From contig NZ_JAVFVT010000014.1 of assembly GCF_030929555.1 (NCBI RefSeq), positions 62,001 to 126,000 on the forward strand: 64,000 nucleotides of DNA. Direction: 5' to 3'. Numbering within the stretch: position 1 is the stretch's first letter; each line of letters starts with the position of its first letter. This document shows positions 44,195-53,230 of this stretch, one piece after another. Under the pieces are notes generated by a model. The model was not told where the DNA came from. It was given only the letters and a program-made list of their open reading frames with translations, and searched no databases. This stretch comes from Paenibacillus sp. LHD-117. GTDB taxonomy: Bacteria > Bacillota > Bacilli > Paenibacillales > Paenibacillaceae. The position numbers were made by a program, and so were the translations under genes.

Positions 44195-44237
44195 CCGTTC
44201 ATGAAGTTTAGCGGACGGTTCTCTTAGGGGGAGAACG

Positions 44238-45821
44238 GTGAAAGAGGCACTGAAGTCGTCGTTGGGGTGGATAAGGCGCAATCCGCTGCTTATTCTGTTG
44301 TTCGCTGTTGGAGCGCTCGTCAGATTGTGGTACGGAGGAGTGATCCCGCCTGGGCTTAATCAAGACGAAGCTTCTGTAGGCTACGATGCTTACGCGATCT
44401 TGCACTATGGGATTGACCGCAACGGAGCGAGCCTGCCCGTACATCTGATCGCGTGGGGGAGCGGACAGAATGCGCTGTACGCCTACTTCTCCATGCCGTT
44501 TATTTATTTGTTCGGCTTGAATGTCTGGTCCGTGCGCGCGGTCAGCATGCTCTTCGGGCTGATCGGCATGGCAGCCATGTACGGCATCGGCAGGAGGATG
44601 TTCGACAGCCGCAAGGGAGTCCTGCTCGCGTTGTTCCTGACCGCCATCTGTCCTTGGCATATCATGATGTCCAGGTGGGGGCTGGAGTCGAATCTGTTCC
44701 CGACGCTGGCGCTGCTTGCGGTTTATTTCTTGCTGCTGGGACTAGAAAAGCCGAAGTGGCTATACGGCTCCACGATCATGCTTGCCTTGTCGCTGTACGC
44801 ATACGGCACGGCTTACTTTTTTGTCCCGGTGTTCACCGTTGCCGCCGCGACTTACCTGTGGGCTACGAAACGCGTGAAACCCGCCATCCTGCTGCTGCAG
44901 GCAGCTCTTCTGGCCGTCTTGTCTCTGCCTATCCTGTTGTTCCTTTATATTAATAAAGCAGGTAAAGAGGCGATCGTAACGCCTTTCTTCACGATTCCGA
45001 AGCTAACGGTTCCGAGGGTGGAGCAAGTATCCGCGCTCTTCTCGGACGGTTTGGCGGAAGGGATCGCGCTTCGTGCGAATAAACTGCTGGAGCTGCTACT
45101 ATCGCAGGACGACGGTTTGCCATGGAACGCGATTCCCGACTACGGCTACATATATCCGCTAGGGATTCCATTCATCGCGATCGGAATCGGCGTCGTCGCC
45201 GCGAAGATGTTCAAGAACAAAAGCGCGCCTCATGCCATCGTCTGTCTATGGTTCGCGGCGGCGCTGCTCATGGCACTTATCATGGATATCAACATGAACC
45301 GGATCAACGTTATTTTTTATCCGATCTTATTGCTCGGTTCGGCAGGTTTAGTCTGGTTCGGCGAATGGATCCGCGATTCTCTTAAAATCGTGCTGCCCGC
45401 CTTCGTCATGTTGTTCGCGCTGTTCGGCTGGCATTACTTTACGAAGTACCCGGACGAGATAGGTCCTACCTTCTACGAATCGTTCGGAGAAGCAGTCCGC
45501 TATGCCTCGGGCGAGACGGACGGCCCGATCGCGGTGACGGGCGCAGTGAACATGCCTTATATCTACGTCTTGTTCTACGAGCGCGTCGATCCGCGTTCGT
45601 TCGTCGACACGGTGACCTATAGCAATCCCGGCGCGCCATTCCAGCAAGTGCGCTCATTCGGCAGGTATACGTTCGGCGACGCCGCGCCGGTACGCGGGAG
45701 GGCGGCCGCCTACGTCCTGCATAATAGCGAGCTTCCGCCTGCCGCAATTTTGGAAGGTTACGAGATTCGCAGATTCAAAAACTTTTCCGTCTTGACGGAA
45801 AAGGCTTCCAATTCGCTCTAA
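44238..45821 (+). CDS. Membrane glycosyltransferase, GT39/ArnT-like
   Basis: A 527-residue polytopic protein with about ten helices, of the PMT/ArnT-like group that uses polyprenyl-phosphate sugars. An acidic loop motif GLNQDEASVGYDAYAIL lies near residue 41, the typical place of the catalytic Asp. The C-terminal 110 residues are extracytoplasmic. The start is GTG 44238, with GGGGGAG a few bases upstream. Acceptor and sugar are unknown. Confidence 0.85.
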   Translation: MKEALKSSLGWIRRNPLLILLFAVGALVRLWYGGVIPPGLNQDEASVGYDAYAILHYGIDRNGASLPVHLIAWGSGQNALYAYFSMPFIYLFGLNVWSVRAVSMLFGLIGMAAMYGIGRRMFDSRKGVLLALFLTAICPWHIMMSRWGLESNLFPTLALLAVYFLLLGLEKPKWLYGSTIMLALSLYAYGTAYFFVPVFTVAAATYLWATKRVKPAILLLQAALLAVLSLPILLFLYINKAGKEAIVTPFFTIPKLTVPRVEQVSALFSDGLAEGIALRANKLLELLLSQDDGLPWNAIPDYGYIYPLGIPFIAIGIGVVAAKMFKNKSAPHAIVCLWFAAALLMALIMDINMNRINVIFYPILLLGSAGLVWFGEWIRDSLKIVLPAFVMLFALFGWHYFTKYPDEIGPTFYESFGEAVRYASGETDGPIAVTGAVNMPYIYVLFYERVDPRSFVDTVTYSNPGAPFQQVRSFGRYTFGDAAPVRGRAAAYVLHNSELPPAAILEGYEIRRFKNFSVLTEKASNSL

Positions 45822-45972
45822 ACCGAACATGTTTCTGCCGATATAAGGAGAGATTCAATATAAGTCGGGTCTTCAAAACTAGCAAGAAACAATAGACATT
45901 CCAAAATAAGGGTGATAGGATTAATTGGTGTATGTTTCTAGTCGTAAAATGGGAGATTTGGAGGAGCTAGAG

Positions 45973-47517
45973 ATGAAACGATCGACTTGGTATAAGGCGG
46001 CGGTATGCACGATGTTGGCCGCGGGGCTGCTATTCGCGCCGCTAGCCGCTACGGGCAGCTACGCGCATGCCGCATCGGCGAAGACGGCTTCGCAGCAATC
46101 GCAAGAGTTGGCATTGTGGGTGGATGGCAAGAAGATGACGTTGTCGTCTCCGATTGTGAAGGAGAACGGCGCGGCTCTCGCGCCTATGAAGGAATTGCTG
46201 GATGCTATGGGCGTCGTATCGGCGCTGGAATCCAAGACGGGCACGATTATCGTGAGAGATGGCGGATTAACGCTTTCTATGGCCGTGGGCAAGAAGGAAG
46301 CGATCGTAAACGGGAATACGGTTGTCTTGGCAACGCCCGCGATCTTGAAGAACGGCGTGCCTTATGTACCGGTCCGGTTCGTAGCCGAGCAGCTTGAAGC
46401 ATCGGTCGAATGGGATTCCGCCGCGAACGCGATCAAGATCGAAACGTGGAGCTATCAGGGCGAAGACGAGCTAGGGGAAGAGGAAGGGAATCTGCCCGAT
46501 CTTCCGAAATTGTCCGCTAACGATATCGTGAATCTATATGACGGCAGCGTCGTGATGATCATGACGAACAAGGCCCAAGGAAGCGGCATTGCGGTTGGCG
46601 AAGATTTGATCCTGACCAACTACCATGTCATCGCGGACGCGGCATCCGCAACCGCGTACGACATCTACTCCGATGAGATGAAGGTGAAGGGTGTCGTTGC
46701 CGTGAACGAAGCGGCGGACCTCGCGATTATTCGCACCGAGAAGCCTCATGATCTGATGCCGGTAGAAGTCGGCTACGCTTTCGAAGCGAATAAGGGAGAT
46801 CGCGTCGTTGCGATCGGAAGCCCTCTCGGCCTGCAGAATACCGTCTCGGACGGCTTGATCAGCAATTTAAGCTATGACGCCGGCGTTAGCTGGATTCAGT
46901 TCAACGCACCAACCGATCACGGCAGCTCCGGAGGCGCGTTGTTTAACGAATACGGTCAATTCATCGGCATCACTTCGGCGGGGTACGACAACAGCCTTGC
47001 CGATTTGAATTTCGCCGTATCCGCGTTCCACGCCGCCATGCTGATGGATCAGGTGACGGACAAGATGGTGAAGGACGCCGAATTTTTGGAGCCGATTTTC
47101 CCCGAGACGCTGGTAGGTGCTCCGTTATCCGATATTCAGAAGCTGCTTGAGAAGGAATTCTCGTCGGTTGCGACATCGGAAGGCGTTGCCGAGTTTACGA
47201 AGTGGGAAGCGAAGCGCGATTCGGAAGGGTGGCTCGTCTTGACGGCCAACATCGACCCGCTCTTCTACTTATATTATGCGAAGCAAGTCGAGGATGAGCT
47301 GCGGTTCTGGACGGTTCTGCTCGGCCAAGAGTTCCATCGCATGCTGCCCGATGACAAGATTCAAGTCCTCATTTCCTTCGAGCGGGATTACGGCTTCCAG
47401 CCTCGCGGCTTTGCGCAGGGAGAAGTAACGTTCATCGGTGAAGGCAAGTGGCGGGTGAAGCATACAGTTATCGACATGCAGCTCAAGGATCAAATGTATA
47501 TTCGCACGAGGATATAA
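45973..47517 (+). CDS. Secreted S1C serine protease with CuAO-N domain
   Basis: A 514-residue exported protein. A signal peptide (residues 1-34, AATGSYAHAA cleavage region) is followed by a copper amine oxidase N-terminal-type domain (residues about 45-130), which in Paenibacillaceae is a cell-wall-binding module. A trypsin-like domain follows with His in LTNYHVIADA near 220, Asp in ADLAIIRTE near 253 and Ser in DHGSSGGALF near 317. It has no C-terminal PDZ of DegP type; instead, about 150 extra residues. GGAGGAGC precedes the ATG. Confidence 0.82.
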   Translation: MKRSTWYKAAVCTMLAAGLLFAPLAATGSYAHAASAKTASQQSQELALWVDGKKMTLSSPIVKENGAALAPMKELLDAMGVVSALESKTGTIIVRDGGLTLSMAVGKKEAIVNGNTVVLATPAILKNGVPYVPVRFVAEQLEASVEWDSAANAIKIETWSYQGEDELGEEEGNLPDLPKLSANDIVNLYDGSVVMIMTNKAQGSGIAVGEDLILTNYHVIADAASATAYDIYSDEMKVKGVVAVNEAADLAIIRTEKPHDLMPVEVGYAFEANKGDRVVAIGSPLGLQNTVSDGLISNLSYDAGVSWIQFNAPTDHGSSGGALFNEYGQFIGITSAGYDNSLADLNFAVSAFHAAMLMDQVTDKMVKDAEFLEPIFPETLVGAPLSDIQKLLEKEFSSVATSEGVAEFTKWEAKRDSEGWLVLTANIDPLFYLYYAKQVEDELRFWTVLLGQEFHRMLPDDKIQVLISFERDYGFQPRGFAQGEVTFIGEGKWRVKHTVIDMQLKDQMYIRTRI

Positions 47518-47523
47518 TAGGCA

Positions 47524-47566
47524 GGCGCCGATCGCCGCGGTACGCGAGATCGGCGCCGCTTCTATT
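47524..47566 (+). terminator. Terminator of the S1C protease gene
   Basis: GGCGCCGATC pairs with GATCGGCGCC (10-bp perfect stem), followed by GCTTCTATTTT. Confidence 0.75.
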
Positions 47567-47623
47567 TTGCGCGGAAGTTCGGTACAATAGAAGGCAGCTT
47601 GTTCATTAAGAGAGGGATTAAAC

Positions 47624-49450
47624 ATGAAAGTCGTGCTTTCCACATTAAACGCTAAGTTCATTCATACATCGCTCGCCCTTCGCTGCTTGAAGGCGTTCAG
47701 TGGCGACCGGTTCGATATCGACATCGCCGAATATACGATCAAGGATCCGGCGATGAACATCGCTTCGGATCTATTCGGCCGCAATCCCGACGTGGTCGGT
47801 TTCTCCTGCTACATTTGGAATATCGAAGAGACGATCACGGTGATTAACATGCTGCGCAAAATTAAGCCGGAGCTGAAGATCGTGCTCGGGGGACCCGAGG
47901 TCAGCTATGATACCGAGTATTGGATGGAGCGTCTGCCCGAAGTAGACTTCATCGTCGTGGGAGAAGGAGAAGAAACGTTCGACCATCTGCTGACGGAGAT
48001 CCAGGGCGCGGGCAAATACCATATGGTGTTCGGCATCGCCTACAGGAAGCAGCGGGAGCACGGAACGGAAATTCTCGTCAATCCTCCGCGCCCGAAGCTG
48101 AACTTAAACGAACTTCCGTCGCCGTATCGGTTCGCCGAAGACATTCCGCAGCTCGGCAGCCGCGTCGTCTACTTCGAGACGAGCCGAGGCTGTCCGTTCA
48201 GCTGCCAGTTCTGCCTGTCCAGCATCGAGGTCGGCGTTCGTTACTTCGATATGGAACGGACCAAATCCGATATTGTTTATTTGATCGACAACGGCGCCAA
48301 ACTGATCAAATTCGTGGACCGGACGTTCAACATCAAACGGGACTACGCGCTCGAGATGTTCCGATTTCTGATCGAGAACCATCGTGGCTGCGTCTTCCAA
48401 TTCGAGATTACGGCGGACATTATGCGGCCGGAGGTGCTCGATTATTTGGCCGAGCATGCACCCCCGGGCATCTTCCGCTTTGAGATCGGCGTCCAGTCGA
48501 CCAACGACCCTACGAATTTGGCCGTCCAGCGCCGGCAGAATTGGTCGAAGCTCGTACGCACCGTGACGAAAGTGAAGGATTCCGGCAAGATCGACCAGCA
48601 CTTGGATTTGATTGCCGGGCTGCCGCTCGAAAATTACGACACGTTCAGAGGCACCTTCAACGACGTGTTCGCGCTGCGACCCGAAGAGCTGCAGCTCGGT
48701 TTCCTCAAGATGCTGCGCGGTACCGGCCTGAGGCGCGACGCGGACAAGTGGGGTTATATCTACATGGACCGCGCGCCTTACGAGATGTTAGGCAACGAAT
48801 TGATGCCGTTCGGCGATATCGTGAGAATCAAACGCGTCGAGGATGTGCTGGAAAAATATTGGAACGCCCATCGCATGGACCATACACTTCTTTATTTGGT
48901 CGATCGGGTGTTCCCGTCTCCGTTCGATTTCTTCCAAATGTTCGGCGATTATTGGGAAGAGCGCGGCTGGAGCAAGATCGGCCATCAGCTCGAAGATCTG
49001 TTCTCGCGACTATGGGGTTTCTTATCGACGCTGCCGAAGGATACGGCGCTTGGCGAGGATGGCGGGACGGTCGGCTCAAAGCTTGATACGAGCGTCGTGC
49101 TGGGGTTAATGAAATACGATTATTTCCTGAATCACAACTATAAGCCGCGCAAAACGTGGTGGGATTACTCGATGGACAAGTCGGAGTGGAGCGGATGGAT
49201 GCGGATGCTTGCGGAGCGGCCGGAGAACGTGTCGGCGGAGTTCGCGGCGGTCGGGCTGAACGAGCGGGATCTGCATAAGCACGCCGTACTGGAGAAGCTG
49301 CCGTTCGATCTGGCTGCGTTTCTGGAGACGGGAGAGCTGTCGACCGATCGCCATTCGCTTCTAATCATGTTGTATGCGCTCGATAAGGAAAACAGCAAGT
49401 CGAAGCCGCGACCGTTCTTGATGCAAATGGAGCCGGCGACGGCCCTGTAG
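47624..49450 (+). CDS. B12-binding radical SAM protein, DUF4080 type
   Basis: A 608-residue enzyme. The N-terminal cobalamin-binding domain spans residues 1-140 (STLNAKFIHTSLALRC). The radical SAM motif ETSRGCPFSCQFCLSS near residue 187 gives three Cys for a 4Fe-4S cluster. A DUF4080 region occupies the C-terminal 200 residues. Such proteins may methylate or rearrange unknown substrates. GAGAGGGATTAAAC precedes the ATG. No substrate is suggested by neighbours. Confidence 0.88.
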   Translation: MKVVLSTLNAKFIHTSLALRCLKAFSGDRFDIDIAEYTIKDPAMNIASDLFGRNPDVVGFSCYIWNIEETITVINMLRKIKPELKIVLGGPEVSYDTEYWMERLPEVDFIVVGEGEETFDHLLTEIQGAGKYHMVFGIAYRKQREHGTEILVNPPRPKLNLNELPSPYRFAEDIPQLGSRVVYFETSRGCPFSCQFCLSSIEVGVRYFDMERTKSDIVYLIDNGAKLIKFVDRTFNIKRDYALEMFRFLIENHRGCVFQFEITADIMRPEVLDYLAEHAPPGIFRFEIGVQSTNDPTNLAVQRRQNWSKLVRTVTKVKDSGKIDQHLDLIAGLPLENYDTFRGTFNDVFALRPEELQLGFLKMLRGTGLRRDADKWGYIYMDRAPYEMLGNELMPFGDIVRIKRVEDVLEKYWNAHRMDHTLLYLVDRVFPSPFDFFQMFGDYWEERGWSKIGHQLEDLFSRLWGFLSTLPKDTALGEDGGTVGSKLDTSVVLGLMKYDYFLNHNYKPRKTWWDYSMDKSEWSGWMRMLAERPENVSAEFAAVGLNERDLHKHAVLEKLPFDLAAFLETGELSTDRHSLLIMLYALDKENSKSKPRPFLMQMEPATAL

Positions 49451-49475
49451 GCGATAGAGATTTAATCGTAAAAAT

Positions 49476-49516
49476 AAGGTCGGAGACAACGGTTAAGTCC
49501 GTCATCTCCGACCTTT
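49476..49516. terminator. Terminator between radical SAM gene and manA
   Basis: AAGGTCGGAGA pairs with TCTCCGACCTT, A-rich before and T-rich after; usable in both directions. Confidence 0.8.
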
Positions 49517-49573
49517 GTTCATTTCGAAACCCATCCACGAGCCGTCGGCTCTGGGTGCAGAGTTTGCCGCTCC

Positions 49574-50548
49574 TTAGGCTGGAACGACGCTGCGCAGTAC
49601 GGTCATGCTGCCGGACAGCTCATAACGGCCAAGCGTCGCAGGAAGAAGGAAACATTCGCCGGCTTTGGCCGGAAGCTCTTCGTCCGCCCAACGCAGCCGG
49701 CCTTCGCCTGCGGCGACGACTAGAATGACGAAGCTGTCGGAATCGGTCGACAGCGGAAGCGGTCCTTCGATTACGCCCTTCTCCACTTGGAAGTATGGGG
49801 ATGAAGCGATCGTTAGCCATTCGCCGGCGCCGACGCCATCCGTCTTCATGCGCTGCGCGCCTGCGCCCTCGTAGGCGATGACGTTCAGGGAGTCTTCGAC
49901 ATGCAGCTCGCGCAGCTTGCCGTCGAGTCCGGGACGATCGTAATCGTAAAGGCGGTACGTCGTATCGGAATTTTGCTGAATTTCCGCTACGACGACACCA
50001 GAGCAGAGCGCGTGCACGGTGCCTGCCGGGATGTAGAATGCGTCGCCGGCCTCTACCGACACTTCTTGCAGCGTCTCCATGATCCGGCCTTCATTGATCG
50101 CTTGCTCCATGGAAGCACGGTCGATGCCTTCCTTCAGGCCGTAAATGATCTTGGCTCCAGGCTTCGCGCTGAGTATATACCACATCTCCGTCTTGCCAAG
50201 TTCGCCGGCAGGCAGCCGGTCGTAGCTGTCCGTCGGATGGACCTGCACAGACAGGTCGTCATTGCAATCGAGCAGCTTGATCAGCAGCGGGAATCGGCCG
50301 TTCTTCTCGGAAAAACCGCGGCTGCCGAACCATTCGCGGCCGTACTGCCCGCGGATTTCATCGAGTCCGAGACCGGCGAGCTCGCCGTTGATCACCTTCG
50401 TCGTGCCGTTCGGATGATCGCCGATCATCCAGCCTTCCCCGATGGCGCCATCCGGCAGCTCCAGTCCGAATTGCTCCAGCGCCCTGCCGCCCCAAACTCT
50501 CTCTTTCATCTCCGCCTTGAACTTCAGTGGATAAGGTTGAACGGTCAT
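49574..50548 (-). CDS. manA: Mannose-6-phosphate isomerase (class I)
   Basis: A 324-residue zinc-dependent isomerase converting mannose-6-phosphate to fructose-6-phosphate. Zinc and active-site stretches LSVQVHPTDSYD near residue 94, GKTEMWYIL near 113 and PAGTVHALCSGVVVAEIQQN near 175 are present. AGGAATAAGT-like ribosome site lies upstream. It could complete the entry of mannose from the GH130 operon 15 kb away. The length is typical for the short ManA type. Confidence 0.92.
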   Translation of the reverse strand: MTVQPYPLKFKAEMKERVWGGRALEQFGLELPDGAIGEGWMIGDHPNGTTKVINGELAGLGLDEIRGQYGREWFGSRGFSEKNGRFPLLIKLLDCNDDLSVQVHPTDSYDRLPAGELGKTEMWYILSAKPGAKIIYGLKEGIDRASMEQAINEGRIMETLQEVSVEAGDAFYIPAGTVHALCSGVVVAEIQQNSDTTYRLYDYDRPGLDGKLRELHVEDSLNVIAYEGAGAQRMKTDGVGAGEWLTIASSPYFQVEKGVIEGPLPLSTDSDSFVILVVAAGEGRLRWADEELPAKAGECFLLPATLGRYELSGSMTVLRSVVPA

Positions 50549-50580
50549 ACTTATTCCTCCAATCTTTGAATACGTGCTTG

Positions 50581-50982
50581 TTAGTTGCCTAATTGCACTG
50601 CCGGCTGGAATAGCTCGAGCAGCTCGCCGTCCGGCCCGTACAGGAAGAAGTAACGGGCGCCATTCGGCAACGTCGTGATTTCGGTATCGCGCAGTGGAAC
50701 GCCGAGCGCTTTCACGCGCTCGAATTCGCTTTCGATATCGTCGACGGTGTAAGCCGTGTGATGGGTTTTCCCTTCTGCGGGCAAAGCGCTGTTATACCCT
50801 TCGATCAATTCGATCTCCGTCTCCTCATGACCCGGGAAGGACAGAAACCCGAGCCGAATGATGCCGTTCGTATGCAGCATTGTGTATTTGTGCTCCAGAC
50901 CTAGAACGGATGTGTAGAAGGCAACGGACTGCTCGATGTTGCTAACCATAATGCCGAGATGCTCAATTTTTTTGACTGCCAT
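50581..50982 (-). CDS. VOC/glyoxalase family protein
   Basis: A 133-residue vicinal-oxygen-chelate protein of the methylmalonyl-CoA epimerase or glyoxalase type. It begins KIEHLGIMVSNIEQSVAFYT, and KTHHTAYTVDDIESEFERV (near residue 74) and DGELLELFQPA carry probable metal ligands. Start ATG 50982 is chosen by GGAAGGGG 8 bases upstream; 20 more in-frame residues lie upstream without a ribosome site. Substrate unknown. Confidence 0.83.
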   Translation of the reverse strand: MAVKKIEHLGIMVSNIEQSVAFYTSVLGLEHKYTMLHTNGIIRLGFLSFPGHEETEIELIEGYNSALPAEGKTHHTAYTVDDIESEFERVKALGVPLRDTEITTLPNGARYFFLYGPDGELLELFQPAVQLGN

Positions 50983-51022
50983 TCGAAAATCCCCTTCCAT
51001 ATGTACGGTTTGGTTTTGGATC

Positions 51023-51607
51023 CTAAGATTTGCGGCGTTCAACAGCGATCAAATAGGGTGCGGCCTGCCGCTGAGGCTGCCGGTAGAGCACGGCCTGTCC
51101 GGCAGATTGCGGCAATTTCGCCGCCCAAGCTTCGACGGCGGCAGCCTCCGCTTCCCCGCCCGGATGGCCGGGATAGAGGACGCAGGTCAGGATGCCGCCC
51201 GGCCGCAGCAGATCGAGCGCCGATTCGAGCGCCCGCAGCGTCGATTCGGTTCTCGTAATGACTGCGGGATCGCCACCGGGCAGATAGCCTAGGTTAAACA
51301 TGACCGCGGCCGCGCAGCCTGCGGCTTCCTCGTCCACATAGTCGGCCATGTCCGCATGGTCGGCCAGCTTCAGGTGAAGTCGCGGCAGCCTGCCCGCCTC
51401 GATCAAAGGAGCCAGCCGCTGCCTCGTCCTATGCAAGGCATCCTCCTGGATGTCGAAAGCGTAGACGCAACCCTTCGGGCCAACAAGTTCCGCCAAGGCG
51501 AGCGTATCGACGCCGCCGCCTGCGGTTGCGTCGATGACCGTATCGCCCGGCTGCGTCCGCTCCGCGATCCACTTATGCGCCATGCTTAGTACCGATAAGA
51601 ATCCCAT
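51023..51607 (-). CDS. mnmM: tRNA methyltransferase MnmM (YtqB)
   Basis: A 194-residue class I SAM methyltransferase. The SAM motif VIDATAGGGVDTLALAELVG lies near residue 24, then VYAFDIQEDAL. It matches the YtqB family, shown in B. subtilis to make the methylaminomethyl group of wobble uridine (mnm5s2U), in place of the MnmC methylase domain. It lies 4 bp after ytqA, as in Bacillus. Its end lies 40 bp before the VOC gene start. Confidence 0.85.
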   Translation of the reverse strand: MGFLSVLSMAHKWIAERTQPGDTVIDATAGGGVDTLALAELVGPKGCVYAFDIQEDALHRTRQRLAPLIEAGRLPRLHLKLADHADMADYVDEEAAGCAAAVMFNLGYLPGGDPAVITRTESTLRALESALDLLRPGGILTCVLYPGHPGGEAEAAAVEAWAAKLPQSAGQAVLYRQPQRQAAPYLIAVERRKS

Positions 51608-51611
51608 CAGC

Positions 51612-52574
51612 TTATCCCTCCGGCTGCCAGAGCTTGCCTTGCCATGTCTTTCGGCGCCGCAGCTCGTCGTCGATCTCGTTCAGCACTTCCCATTTTTTCT
51701 GGCTCCACATCGGGCCGATGAGAAGATCGCGGGGCGCGTCCCCGGTTAACCTGTGCACGATCATCTCCGGCGGCAGGAACTCGAGGGAGTCGACCACGAG
51801 CTTCATATATTCATCTTGCTCCAGGAAACGCAGCAGGCCGGCTTCGTATTGCTTCACCATCGGCGTCTTCCGCATGAGATGCAGCAAGTGGATCTTGATG
51901 CCTTGCACGTCCATGCGGGCGACGGCGCGGCCGGTATCCAGCATCATCTCGCGGGACTCTTGAGGCAAACCGTAAATAATGTGGGCGCAGACGCGGATCC
52001 CGCGCTCGCGCAGCTTGCGTACCGCATCGAGATAACACTCGGTATCATGCGCGCGATTGATGAGCTGCGACGTTGATTCATGGATCGTCTGCAAGCCCAT
52101 CTCGACCCAAAGATAAGTGCGTTCGTTCAGCTCGGCCAAATAATCGATGACGTCGTCCGGCAGGCAATCGGGGCGAGTCGCGATGGACAGCCCGACGACT
52201 CCCGGCTGTTGCAGAATCACTTCATAATATTCGCGAAGCTCTTCGACCGGCGCGTACGTGTTCGTATAGGCTTGGAAATAGCCGATATATTTGGCCTCCG
52301 GCCACTTCCGGTGCTGCCTGTCCCGGATTGTGTTGAACTGCGTGACAAGATCGTCTCGCCGGCTGCCCGCGAAGTCTCCGGAACCTCTGGCGCTGCAGAA
52401 CGTGCAGCCGCCTTTGGCGAGGGAGCCGTCCCGGTTCGGGCAGGTGAACCCTGCATCCAGCGTGACTTTGAATACTTTGCAGCCGAACTGCTCCCGCATT
52501 TCGTAATTCCATGTATGAAATCTTTTTTCCCCCCACAGCAGCGGCTGCGTGGAGAACGGTTGCGGCTGAATCAT
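51612..52574 (-). CDS. ytqA: TIGR01212 radical SAM protein (YtqA)
   Basis: A 320-residue radical SAM enzyme. CPNRDGSLAKGGCTFCSARG near residue 45 carries the Cys of the cluster in the CxxxxxxxxxxxCxFC layout of this family. Other segments are LWVEMGLQTIHEST and GIRVCAHIIYGLPQESREMM. Immediate partner of mnmM, as in Bacillus, where the pair may act in tRNA modification. The substrate remains unproven. GAAGGGGATTTTC lies before the ATG. Confidence 0.9.
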   Translation of the reverse strand: MIQPQPFSTQPLLWGEKRFHTWNYEMREQFGCKVFKVTLDAGFTCPNRDGSLAKGGCTFCSARGSGDFAGSRRDDLVTQFNTIRDRQHRKWPEAKYIGYFQAYTNTYAPVEELREYYEVILQQPGVVGLSIATRPDCLPDDVIDYLAELNERTYLWVEMGLQTIHESTSQLINRAHDTECYLDAVRKLRERGIRVCAHIIYGLPQESREMMLDTGRAVARMDVQGIKIHLLHLMRKTPMVKQYEAGLLRFLEQDEYMKLVVDSLEFLPPEMIVHRLTGDAPRDLLIGPMWSQKKWEVLNEIDDELRRRKTWQGKLWQPEG

Positions 52575-52705
52575 GAAAATCCCCTTCTCATCTTGCGTTC
52601 ATCCTACATTTTAACGAAAAAGCGACCGAAAAGCCATGCCTAATCCATGACCCTCCCAAGATTGTTCGGATCTGGAGTACTGGAAAATAAATCCGCCAAG
52701 GAATA

Positions 52706-52785
52706 ATTTAGGCTTGCGTAACCTAACATGGTGTGTTATATTAAAAGTGCGACAAATCAATAAACGTATCTGACATAGCCTAAAT
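52706..52785. repeat. Long-range inverted repeat upstream of 68-aa gene
   Basis: ATTTAGGCT at 52706-52714 and AGCCTAAAT at 52777-52785 are perfect complements 62 bp apart, about 70-150 bp upstream of the small gene. Confidence 0.4.
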
Positions 52786-52854
52786 GTAACCGTACACATG
52801 ATAAGTCGATAAAATGGAAATAATGAAGAAAATAAATCGATGAGGTGATGTGAG

Positions 52855-53061
52855 ATGACAACGGCAAAAATTCCTTATGGCGACGAGAAAGTAACGGTGG
52901 AGCTTACCGTTAAAGAACTGCAGGCGCTTGCGGGCATCCGCTTCCATTCCAACCATGCGGTTGAGGTCTCGGCCCGGAAGAAGCTGAACCAGATTCTCGA
53001 AGACACGTACGAGCGCGAATCCAAGGAAAACGCCCCGATCCCTTACCAACTGCTTAGCTAA
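52855..53061 (+). CDS. Hypothetical small protein, 68 aa
   Basis: A 68-residue acidic cytosolic protein (starting MTTAKIPYGDEKVTVELTVK). The first half looks like two beta-strands, followed by a helix KKLNQILEDTYERESKE. No Cys, no signal, no recognised family. GATGAGGTGATGTGAG lies upstream of the ATG. It is an isolated gene ended by a GC-rich terminator, between ytqA (minus) and trmB. Compact size and clean flanks support expression. Confidence 0.65.
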   Translation: MTTAKIPYGDEKVTVELTVKELQALAGIRFHSNHAVEVSARKKLNQILEDTYERESKENAPIPYQLLS

Positions 53062-53104
53062 AGCCGATCCGACCGCGCGTCGATGATCGAATCCATATCC
53101 GCAA

Positions 53105-53137
53105 GGCCGCTAGCCGCGAGGCAGCGGCTTTTTCGTT
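53105..53137 (+). terminator. Terminator of 68-aa gene
   Basis: GCCGCTAGCC-type arm pairs with GGCAGCGGC, followed by TTTTTCGTTT. Confidence 0.8.
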
Positions 53138-53230
53138 TCCCGAGGTAAAAACGCTTTACAATGGACGTCTAGTTGGGCACAATAAAGGACGAATTGTTAT
53201 TAACGCGATCAGAAGAAGGAGTTCGAAGCT

